The translations under genes were made by a program, and so were the position numbers. This document shows, piece after piece, positions 52,861 to 60,929 of a DNA stretch of 64,000 nt. The stretch's first letter is position 1. Each line of letters opens with the position of its first letter. Below the pieces are notes generated by a model, which had not been told where the DNA came from, ran no database searches, and saw only the letters and a list, made by a program, of their open reading frames with translations. Origin of the DNA: Porticoccus sp950063125 (GTDB taxonomy: Bacteria; Pseudomonadota; Gammaproteobacteria; Pseudomonadales; Porticoccaceae); assembly GCF_963973895.1 (NCBI RefSeq), contig NZ_CAXBBF010000006.1. One strand, given 5' to 3'.

Positions 52861-55800
52861 TTACTGAGCTATCGTGTCGCCATTGTCATCAATCGCTTTT
52901 GGCCTTCGCCAGGCCAGTCGATACAATCCGGGAAGCACCAATAGCGTAAGTAACGTGGAAGAGATAATGCCGCCGATAACGACCGTGGCCAGTGGCCTCT
53001 GGACTTCGGCTCCAGTACTGGTATTGAGTGCCATCGGCAGGAAACCTAATGCGGCCACCAGAGCGACCATCAATATCGGCCGCAATCTCAACATGGCGCC
53101 GCCCAGAATCGCCTGCTCGACTGATTCTCCGCGACTGAGCTCATCCCGAAATGCCGACACCATCATGACCCCCGTCAGCACCGATACACCGCACAAAGTA
53201 ATAAACCCAACGCCAGCGGTGATGGATAAAGGGATATCTCGCAACCACAAGGCGATAACGCCACCAGTCAGCGCCAGCGGTACGCCACTGAAGACTAATG
53301 CCGCATCTTTTGCCGAACCAAAGGTCATCATCAGCAATGCAAAAATCATCACCAAAGTGACGGGGACAAGCAGGCTCAACCGCTGCGAGGCCGATTGCAG
53401 TTGCTCAAAAGTACCTCCGTACTCCAGCCAATAGCCGGGAGGCAATTTCACCTGTTGCGCAACTTTGTCCTGAACTTCGGCCACAAAGCCACCCAAATCA
53501 CGACCGCGAACATTGGCGCTGACTACCAACCGCCGCTTGCCGTTTTCACGAGAGATCTGATTAGGTCCAGGGGCCAGCGTGAGACTAGCCACTTCCCGCA
53601 GTGGCACGTAGCCGCCGTCTGGCAGCGGTATGGGCAAACGTTCCAACGCGCGCAAATCTCCCCTTACGCGTTCGGCTACCCGCACCACTATCGAGAAACG
53701 TTGATCACCCTCAAAGATCAGGCCGGCTTCCTCACCACCCGTGGCGGCGGCGACTACGTCCTGCACATCGGCGACATTCAAGCCATAGCGATACATGGCT
53801 GAACGGTCGGCATTAATGGACAGAATAGGCAAGCCGGACACCTGCTCGACCTTAACCTCTTCGGCGCCCTCAATACCGTTCAATACCGCTGCGATTTCGC
53901 TGCCCGATTTAAGCAGCTGGTCCAAATCATCGCCGAACACCTTGATCCCGAGGTCTGATCGCACACCAGAAATCAATTCATTGAAGCGCAGTTGGATCGG
54001 CTGGCTGATCTCATAGGCATTTCCCGGCAACAACGTCAGTTTCTCACCAATTTCTTCCAACAGCTGCGCTTTGGTTTTATCAGGATCGGGCCATTCACTG
54101 CGATCCCTGAGCATGACATAGCCATCGGAAATGTTGGGCCCCATGGGGTCACTGGCAACTTCGGCCGTGCCGACGCGCGCGAAGTAGGTTTTGACTTCAG
54201 GGATTTCCAGAACCGCTTTTTCCAGTTGAAACTGCATATCCAGGGATTGAGTGAGACTGGTGCCGGGTATTCGCAGTGCCTGGACGGCAATATCGCCCTC
54301 ATCCAGATTAGGGATAAATTCCGTCCCCATCCGCGTGGCCAGTGCGCCGACCAAAACCACAAAGATCAGGGCCGCAGACAATACGAGAACGCGAAACTTT
54401 AGCGCCCACGCCAAAACCGGGGCGTAAAACCGTTTGGAGTGGCGAACAATAAAATTGTCCTTCTCCTCGATATGCCCCGTCATAAACAGCGCCACGGCGG
54501 CAGGGACGAAGGTGAGTGACAGCACCAACGCAGACAGCAAGGCCATGATCACCGCCATAGCCATGGGCGTAAACATTTTGCCTTCCACGCCCGTCAAAGC
54601 CAGGATGGGTAAGTTCACCAGAATCACCACTAACACGCTGATCAAACTCGGCGCAAAAACCTCGCGGGTGGCCGCAAACACCGTTTGAAAACGCTCATCC
54701 AGTTTTAAGGTGCGCCCAAGATGATGCTGTCGCCCAGCCAAGCGCATGATACAGTTTTCGACAATGATCACCGCACCATCCACAATCAAGCCAAAATCGA
54801 GTGCGCCCAAACTCATCAGATTGGCGCTGACCTTGGTTTGCACCATGCCCGTCATCAACATCAACATCGACAATGGAATCACCATTGCGGTGAGTAAGGC
54901 CGCCCGGACGTTGCCGAGCATGATCAGGAGCACGACGACAACCAATACCGCACCTTCGGCCAGGTTGGCCTGCACCGTGGCAATGGTTTTATCGACCAGT
55001 ACCGTACGGTTATAAACCGGTTCGGCAATCACGCCCTCGGGCAGCGTCTTATTGATCTCCAACAACTTGGCCGACACATCCTGGGAAACCGTCCGACTAT
55101 TACCTCCCAGCAGCATGACGGCGGTACCCAATACAGTCTCCTCACCATCGCGAGTAGCGGCACCTGTGCGCAACTCTTTGCCGAATCCGACCTCGGCCAC
55201 ATCAGCCACGGTAATGGGTAACCCGGCTCGACGAGCGACGATGATTTTTTCGATCGCAGGGATGTCAGCCACCTGTCCGGGGGCGCGGATTAAATATTGC
55301 TCACCATTTTTTTCAATATAGCCAGCACCGATATTAGCGTTGTTTTTCTCCAGTGCCGCTACTAAATCATCAAAGCTGAGCTGGTAGGCCAGCAGTCTTG
55401 AAGGTTCCGGCGTGATGTGGAACTGCTTCTCGAAGCCGCCAATGGTATTGACTTCGGTGACGCCGGGAACCAGGCGTAACTGCGGACGGATCACCCAATC
55501 CTGCAAGGTACGTAAGGCCGTCGCATCATAGGGCTCACCATTTTCTTGCAAGGCGCCCGGTTTCGCATGCACTGCATAGTGAAAGATTTCACCGAGTCCT
55601 GTGGCAACGGGCCCCATCACCGGACCGATTCCTGAAGGCATCTCGCTTTTTGCCTGCTGCAAGCGCTCGTTGATAAGATTGCGGGCAAAGTAAATGTCCG
55701 TGCCTTTTTCAAACACCACGGTCACTTGGGACAGAGCATAGCGTGATACCGAACGTGTACTCTCCACGTGGGGCAGCCCTGTGATCGCCAGTTCCACCAA

Positions 55801-56001
55801 GTACGTAATGCGTTGCTCCACTTCCAGCGGTGAGTAGCCGGGAGCTTCGGTATTGATTTGCACCTGGACATTGGTGATATCGGGTACCGCGTCGATGGGT
55901 AGGTGCTGATAGTTCCAGACACCCAGGGCACCAGTTACCAGCACCAGAAACATCACCAGCCAACGGCGTGCGATGGAAAATTGAATCAGTTTATCGATCA
56001 T
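52861..56001 (-). CDS. czcA: CzcA-type heavy-metal RND efflux pump, second copy
   Basis: 1046 residues with the same layout as the first copy: HLPIDAVPDITNVQVQINTE start, DFGLIVDGAVIIVEN in helix 4 and a typical HME-RND C-terminus. It exports divalent cations, substrates unproven. It follows czcB2 by about 75 bp and precedes the PII-like gene by about 80 bp. Confidence 0.94.
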   Translation of the reverse strand: MIDKLIQFSIARRWLVMFLVLVTGALGVWNYQHLPIDAVPDITNVQVQINTEAPGYSPLEVEQRITYLVELAITGLPHVESTRSVSRYALSQVTVVFEKGTDIYFARNLINERLQQAKSEMPSGIGPVMGPVATGLGEIFHYAVHAKPGALQENGEPYDATALRTLQDWVIRPQLRLVPGVTEVNTIGGFEKQFHITPEPSRLLAYQLSFDDLVAALEKNNANIGAGYIEKNGEQYLIRAPGQVADIPAIEKIIVARRAGLPITVADVAEVGFGKELRTGAATRDGEETVLGTAVMLLGGNSRTVSQDVSAKLLEINKTLPEGVIAEPVYNRTVLVDKTIATVQANLAEGAVLVVVVLLIMLGNVRAALLTAMVIPLSMLMLMTGMVQTKVSANLMSLGALDFGLIVDGAVIIVENCIMRLAGRQHHLGRTLKLDERFQTVFAATREVFAPSLISVLVVILVNLPILALTGVEGKMFTPMAMAVIMALLSALVLSLTFVPAAVALFMTGHIEEKDNFIVRHSKRFYAPVLAWALKFRVLVLSAALIFVVLVGALATRMGTEFIPNLDEGDIAVQALRIPGTSLTQSLDMQFQLEKAVLEIPEVKTYFARVGTAEVASDPMGPNISDGYVMLRDRSEWPDPDKTKAQLLEEIGEKLTLLPGNAYEISQPIQLRFNELISGVRSDLGIKVFGDDLDQLLKSGSEIAAVLNGIEGAEEVKVEQVSGLPILSINADRSAMYRYGLNVADVQDVVAAATGGEEAGLIFEGDQRFSIVVRVAERVRGDLRALERLPIPLPDGGYVPLREVASLTLAPGPNQISRENGKRRLVVSANVRGRDLGGFVAEVQDKVAQQVKLPPGYWLEYGGTFEQLQSASQRLSLLVPVTLVMIFALLMMTFGSAKDAALVFSGVPLALTGGVIALWLRDIPLSITAGVGFITLCGVSVLTGVMMVSAFRDELSRGESVEQAILGGAMLRLRPILMVALVAALGFLPMALNTSTGAEVQRPLATVVIGGIISSTLLTLLVLPGLYRLAWRRPKAIDDNGDTIAQ

Positions 56002-56076
56002 CAGACACTCCTTCGATGAGCGGCAATGAAAATGCTGTTCCGGCCGATGGTATGCAGAATGTCTTTCAGGAAGTGA

Positions 56077-57018
56077 TTAATCATCATCGCCAACCTCCCC
56101 TTTACCCAATTCCGCTTTCAAAATAAAACTGTTGTTGCTGACATACACTTCATCTGCGGACAGGCCGGACACTACTTCGCTTAGCTCGCCGTCGGTGCGT
56201 CCCAAGGTTACCGTGCGTGCCTCAAAACCCTCCTTTCCCCGAACAAAAACAACGGGATTGTCGTCGACGATTTGCAGGGCTTCGTTGCGAATCACCACGG
56301 GAGTATTAATTTCGGCGCGGGTGATTTGTGCGTTGACAAACAGACCCGGTTTCCAGGTGCCGTTTGGGTTGTCGATCAAAACGCGCGCCGTAATGGCCTG
56401 ATTGCTACCTTGGCCAAGTGGCGCAATATAGATGATATTTCCCTCTGCGGTTTGGCTCGAATCGAGGCTGAGAATGCGAACTTTCTGCCCTGATTGAACC
56501 TGAGCAACATCCTTTGGAAAAATCGACAGCTCTACCCAGACCGTGGAAAAATCCTTCACCTCCAATAGGGGGGCATCGCTGGTTTGTTCGCCAGGGTTAG
56601 CGTTGCGCTGTGTAATAACGCCATTGAGTGACGAAACTATCGAATAGGTTTTCAGGCTTTCGTTGGCTTCTACGGTCAACAGGGTTTCGCCCTTACGAAC
56701 CGGATCACCAACACTTTTTTTAACTTCCCGAATAACACCGTCAAAGCGTGCGGTCACTGATTGTACGCGTTCTGCGTTGGTGGCGACGACGCCGTATACC
56801 GGCAATACATCGCGGATGGTGCCAGAAGTCACGGTTGCCAGCGTAATGCCCGAATGTTGTATCTGCTGCTGAGTCAGTTCAATGTGGCCTTCTTCGCCGT
56901 GCTCTGCTTCCTCTCCGCGACCTGTTTCGGCAAGAGCATGTCCGGATAGCAGTGCGATTAGGAAGCAACAGCCAAGAAGATGGGGGATGGGTTTGTTAAT
57001 ATGTGTTCTTGATTTCAT
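56077..57018 (-). CDS. czcB: CzcB periplasmic adaptor, second copy (short form)
   Basis: 313 residues, about 90 shorter than the first copy because the N-terminal GPHGG-type domain is absent and replaced by a short acidic His segment (RGEEAEHGEEGHIE, about 34-47). It has a signal peptide and a lipoyl/barrel core (VKKSVGDPVRKGETLLTVEA). The start overlaps the czcC2 stop by four bases. Confidence 0.9.
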   Translation of the reverse strand: MKSRTHINKPIPHLLGCCFLIALLSGHALAETGRGEEAEHGEEGHIELTQQQIQHSGITLATVTSGTIRDVLPVYGVVATNAERVQSVTARFDGVIREVKKSVGDPVRKGETLLTVEANESLKTYSIVSSLNGVITQRNANPGEQTSDAPLLEVKDFSTVWVELSIFPKDVAQVQSGQKVRILSLDSSQTAEGNIIYIAPLGQGSNQAITARVLIDNPNGTWKPGLFVNAQITRAEINTPVVIRNEALQIVDDNPVVFVRGKEGFEARTVTLGRTDGELSEVVSGLSADEVYVSNNSFILKAELGKGEVGDDD

Positions 57019-58355
57019 CGTGATGATCCTGAAAATGTGTTGTCTTCGCCATACTGAGTCAAGGCCAGGGGCTCTGCTGTTAGTTGCTCAATTTCTGCGC
57101 CATAGGTTAAAGCGGCTGCCGCCGCTTCGATCTGGGTACGCCTGGCGCTCAATAATTCCTGCCGCGCGCTGACATAGTCGAGATACCCGTAGCGACCGCG
57201 TTGATAGGCCACCTGAGTGTCTACCAGGGCCTGCTCAAGGGCGGGAATGATGGCGGTACGCAGTGCTTTTACCGCGACAATGGCTTGTTTGCGGTTGTGA
57301 TAGGCGCGGAACAGCTGAGTGTGTAAATCCAGCAGCATTACGTCACGTTGTGCCAACACCTGATTTTTTTCGGCCAGCGCAGTCGACACAGCGCCGGTAT
57401 TTCGTTGGCCGGAAAACAACGGCATGCTGAAGCCAGCCACCAGTGCGGTATCATCGGTTTCCTGTATTCGACGAACCCCCACTGACCAACTGATATCGGC
57501 GCTGGATTGGGTTTGGGCAAGGCGTAATTCAGCTTCTTTGAGGCGGGACTCTGCCGCGAATATTTCGATCGCCGGATTTTTTTCCACTTTGGCGTATAGC
57601 ATCTCAAAGGCGACGTCCTCGCCAAACTGGAATAGATCACCTTGCACCTTGGCAAAGTCAGGTGTAGTCACTCCCCATAGAGCAGACAACGACACTTTCA
57701 AATAAGCCAGCCGTTGCTGCTCCGAAAGGAAAGCGAGCTTCGCTTGCTCGGCAGCGGCCTGTGCCCGTTTGACTTCCGCCTCGGGAGTCGCCCCCGCCGT
57801 AGCCCGCTTTTTCACAATGCGTAAGCTCTCGTTTGCCAATTGAGCAGCCTCGGCAGCCAGGGTAACCTGCTCCTGTGCGGCCAGCACATCGACATAGCGA
57901 CGGGTGACTTCGCCTAATAAGGCCAGGGATTCCACCTGTCGGCTGGCATCGAGCACTGACCGACTGTGGGAGACAACGCCTTGTCGAGCCACGCGCTTAT
58001 TCCCCATTTCGATGACCGAAGACAGGGCAATGGTCAGCTCAGCACCACCTGCGCCGCTAAAATCTCCGGTACCGCCGACATTTTCAGCCTCAAAACCCAA
58101 CTCATACGCCGGCCTTAACCCGGCCGTCTCTGCCTGCCCCTGAAGGGCGGCATAGCGATAGGGAAAAATTTTCAAGGAAGGGTTTTGAGCTATTAAACGC
58201 TCGATGGCGCTATTTAACGTAATGGATGTATCCGTGGAAGCGGCCCAGGCACCCTGGACAAAAAAGAAAATAAATAAACTGAATAAAAAACCAGGGTACC
58301 TGCGTGACCACGGTTTGCTAGCGCCATAAACAGACGCGCTGTAATTGGGTAACAT
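57015..58355 (-). CDS. czcC: Outer-membrane factor CzcC (TolC family), second copy
   Basis: 446 residues with signal peptide and two OEP repeats (TLNSAIERLIAQNPSLKIF near 48; WSVGVRRIQETDDTALVAGF near 305). Its sequence parallels copy one, including the QETDDxAL motif. Member of the - strand czcICBA operon. Confidence 0.9.
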   Translation of the reverse strand: MLPNYSASVYGASKPWSRRYPGFLFSLFIFFFVQGAWAASTDTSITLNSAIERLIAQNPSLKIFPYRYAALQGQAETAGLRPAYELGFEAENVGGTGDFSGAGGAELTIALSSVIEMGNKRVARQGVVSHSRSVLDASRQVESLALLGEVTRRYVDVLAAQEQVTLAAEAAQLANESLRIVKKRATAGATPEAEVKRAQAAAEQAKLAFLSEQQRLAYLKVSLSALWGVTTPDFAKVQGDLFQFGEDVAFEMLYAKVEKNPAIEIFAAESRLKEAELRLAQTQSSADISWSVGVRRIQETDDTALVAGFSMPLFSGQRNTGAVSTALAEKNQVLAQRDVMLLDLHTQLFRAYHNRKQAIVAVKALRTAIIPALEQALVDTQVAYQRGRYGYLDYVSARQELLSARRTQIEAAAAALTYGAEIEQLTAEPLALTQYGEDNTFSGSSR

Positions 58356-58439
58356 GAAATGAATCCTTAGTTCTAGAAATATAGCGGCTCAACACAATGA
58401 CCATGGCCGTGATGTCTTTGAGTTTCTTAAAGGCCAGGA

Positions 58440-58793
58440 TCAGCCAATAGGAGGGCGATAAAGGGAAGCCGGAATAACAGGAGGTTTAAAGTTTTGATAA
58501 AGCGTTATGACACTTCCAAGTAGCGAAGCCTCCATCGGAGAAATACTACTGGGTGCCAAAAAGCAGCAGTGCGCGTGACAACAACTACACTGATAGCAGT
58601 CATAGGGGAGCTGCTTGTCCGGCATTTGCTTTCCGAGCCTTCCATCAAAATTCGTGTCCGCATCCAAATATTTATGCGCAGCTGGCAGGAGCTCTGTACC
58701 GGATTGATAAAGTTTATACGTATCCGGCATAGCAGCCACTGACTGCAGAGCAATCAAAGCTAACAACAGGTAAATCGTGATTCGTCGGATCAC
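58440..58793 (-). CDS. czcI: CzcI-like small periplasmic metal protein, second copy
   Basis: 117 residues; the opening RITIYLLLALIALQSVAAMP and the ending LYRPPIG match the copy at 44409-44756. The middle differs: a Cys-rich patch DCYQCSCCHAHCCF (about 65-78) in place of the His-rich run, implying a different metal preference. First gene of the second czc operon. Confidence 0.7.
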   Translation of the reverse strand: MIRRITIYLLLALIALQSVAAMPDTYKLYQSGTELLPAAHKYLDADTNFDGRLGKQMPDKQLPYDCYQCSCCHAHCCFLAPSSISPMEASLLGSVITLYQNFKPPVIPASLYRPPIG

Positions 58794-58877
58794 GAAGCTC
58801 GCTTCTCAATACCATTAGGTTTAAAGTAATTGTCCAGAATCAGAAAACCGACGAATTTCTTAATGTCCCACTTCATT

Positions 58878-59534
58878 TTATGCCTTTGCACTCATCAAAT
58901 GGATGGTTCCCAAGAGAGTTGACACGCAGCCATTACTCTCAGCTTTTACAAATCCGGCTTCGTCGATCAAATAGGGCAGCATACCGTGAACACTATCTCG
59001 TGTCGTTTCAAAACCATCAAGACACTGAACCAGCAGAAATAGCATTCGCTGAATCGATGACGAAGGCTTTCCCCAATCAGCAACGAGTAAACTGCCACCA
59101 GGTTTAAGGACCCGATGGATTTGCTTTAAGACATCGAGCTTCTGCAGTCGTGTCAAGTGGTGAAAAAACAAGCTCGACACTGCAACGTCAAAAGTCGCTG
59201 TTTCGAAGGGCATATCTTGTGCGAAACCCTGCCACAAACTCACACGCTGATCCATTGAAGCAAACTTGGTTTTGGCTAGTTCGAGTGCTCCAGAGTCTGC
59301 ATCCAGACCAGTAATAGTCAGCGACGGTTCTCTTTCGGCAAACATTTGAGTTAGGGTTCCCGTGCCGCAGCCCACATCCAGTAAGTGTTTCCCCGCTAAC
59401 GGAGCAGCTTGATTGACCAACGCCGTTTTGAAAATTTTCTCTCGCGTAGTCAAGGAAGCCACCCAGTCGTAATAACGGGTTAGAGCATGATACTTCAAAG
59501 CAGGAATATAGGTGGATCGTGGACTCTTCATCAC
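58878..59534 (-). CDS. Class I SAM-dependent methyltransferase
   Basis: 218 residues with the SAM motif LLDVGCGTGTLTQMF (about 51-65), a TGLDADSGALELAK acidic loop and a PPFETATFDVAV-type motif. Substrate unknown. It lies between the CDF exporter and the second czc operon on the same strand, so it is cotranscribed with metal genes. It is not UbiE by its C-terminal half; a metalloid or metallophore substrate is possible but not shown. Confidence 0.82.
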   Translation of the reverse strand: MMKSPRSTYIPALKYHALTRYYDWVASLTTREKIFKTALVNQAAPLAGKHLLDVGCGTGTLTQMFAEREPSLTITGLDADSGALELAKTKFASMDQRVSLWQGFAQDMPFETATFDVAVSSLFFHHLTRLQKLDVLKQIHRVLKPGGSLLVADWGKPSSSIQRMLFLLVQCLDGFETTRDSVHGMLPYLIDEAGFVKAESNGCVSTLLGTIHLMSAKA

Positions 59535-59544
59535 CTTTTCTTAT

Positions 59545-60444
59545 TCAGGACTTGAGCTGCAAAATACGGCGTGCACCATTCAGCACAATCAAACCGATGA
59601 TCAGGCCAATCACCAAGTCGGGATAACGTGAGCCAGTCCAGGCTACCAATCCACCGGCTAGGATGACACCTAGATTCGCAATTACGTCATTGGCAGAGAA
59701 TATCCAACTGGCTTTCATATGTGCGCCGCTATCCCGGCTCCTGGCAATCAACAGCAGACAGGTCACATTGGCCGCCAAGGCAACAAGCCCGAAGCTCATC
59801 ATCAAAGTGGAAACCGGTTCACTACCAAATACTAATCGCCTTACCACCTCGCCCAAAGCGCCTAGGGCAAGAATGATCTGAAGCCAGCCGGAAAAATGGG
59901 CTGCGCGCAGCTTCACCCGCACACTGTGCCCTACGGCATACAGCGCCACGCCGTAAACGGCGGCATCCGCAAACATGTCCAACGAATCCGCGATCAAGCC
60001 AGTGGATTGCGCCCACCAGCCGACAGTGATTTCAATGACGAACATGATGCCGTTGATGGCAAGTAGCCACTTGAGAATGCCAGCTTCTGTTTGTGCCTCC
60101 TGTTTTGCGGACGCCTGTGCTCGGGCGAGGTCATCTCTGGCGACAGGCATTGTGCTTTCCAACGTCGCACCCAAGCCGAGTGCGCGCATTCGCTCCTCAA
60201 TGGCGTCAGCGTTGTCTCCATGAAAGACACGCACTTTGCGCTTGGGGGTATCGAATTCCAGTACGACTTTAGGTTCCACACTGTCCAACGCCATACGGAT
60301 CATGCCTTCTTCAGAAGGGCAGTCCATCTTGGGGACAAGATACTCACTGACAAAGCCGCCATGAGTAGCATCGTGTACTTCAGCAGTCTGGGGAGTGTTC
60401 TTCATCGCGTCACTATGACAATTGTCGCGGCATGTGTTTGTCAT
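59545..60444 (-). CDS. CDF-family cation exporter with an N-terminal HMA-like domain
   Basis: 299 residues. The first 110 residues form a ferredoxin-like domain (YLVPKMDCPSEEGMIRMAL, a CxxE-type variant of the metal-binding CxxC), then six helices with DSLDMFADAAVYG and FSANDVIANLGV metal-site helices. It is the first gene of the long - strand transcript, driven by the PbrR/CadR-type promoter at 60474-60504. Similar genes accompany CadR in relatives. Confidence 0.85.
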   Translation of the reverse strand: MTNTCRDNCHSDAMKNTPQTAEVHDATHGGFVSEYLVPKMDCPSEEGMIRMALDSVEPKVVLEFDTPKRKVRVFHGDNADAIEERMRALGLGATLESTMPVARDDLARAQASAKQEAQTEAGILKWLLAINGIMFVIEITVGWWAQSTGLIADSLDMFADAAVYGVALYAVGHSVRVKLRAAHFSGWLQIILALGALGEVVRRLVFGSEPVSTLMMSFGLVALAANVTCLLLIARSRDSGAHMKASWIFSANDVIANLGVILAGGLVAWTGSRYPDLVIGLIIGLIVLNGARRILQLKS

Positions 60445-60473
60445 AAAAAGCCCTTGTACTATTCACGACGTAC

Positions 60474-60504
60474 AGCTTAAACTCTATATTAACTATAGAG
60501 TCAA
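60474..60504 (-). promoter_or_regulatory. CadR/PbrR-type promoter-operator of the CDF exporter
   Basis: On the - strand: -35 TTGACT (60504-60499), 19-bp spacer CTATAGTTAATATAGAGTT with the dyad CTATA/TATAG, -10 TAAGCT (60479-60474). It ends 30 bp before the exporter start and 18 bp from cadR on the other strand. The elongated spacer is the MerR-family hallmark. Confidence 0.88.
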
Positions 60505-60521
60505 GCGCAGAGATTGAATAA

Positions 60522-60929
60522 ATGAAAATCGGCGAACTGTCGAAAGTGACTGGCTGCTCCGTGCAAACCATCCGGCATTATGAAAAGGAACATTTGATTG
60601 CCTCTGCTGAACGGAGTGAAGGCAATTTTCGCCTGTACGATGAAGCTGCCGTTGAGCAATTGCTGTTCATCAAACACTGTCGCAGCCTGGATCTCAGTTT
60701 GCCGGAGATCCGGCAGCTTTTGGCTTTAAACCGTTCTCCAGGCGCGCAATGTGATGATGTGAATCGGATGATGGATAGGCATATCGAGCAGGTGGAGGCG
60801 CGTATCCAGGAGCTCACCAAGCTGAACGAGCAACTGAGAATGCTGCGCCGCAGCTGTTCAAACCGTCGGACAGTGGAGCAGTGCGGCATATTGCGGAATT
60901 TGTCGGCTACTCCGGTTTCGAGCGGCTGA
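60522..60929 (+). CDS. cadR: Cd(II)/Pb(II)-responsive MerR-family regulator
   Basis: 135 residues with a MerR helix-turn-helix (MKIGELSKVTGCSVQTIRHY) and metal cysteines C77 (AQCDD), C112 and C121. The C77 plus CX8C spacing matches PbrR691-like lead sensors more than CadR (CX6C). It lies between the CDF exporter and, tail to tail with a 23-bp overlap, the FTR1 permease, and can activate both through matching promoters. Confidence 0.9.
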   Translation: MKIGELSKVTGCSVQTIRHYEKEHLIASAERSEGNFRLYDEAAVEQLLFIKHCRSLDLSLPEIRQLLALNRSPGAQCDDVNRMMDRHIEQVEARIQELTKLNEQLRMLRRSCSNRRTVEQCGILRNLSATPVSSG

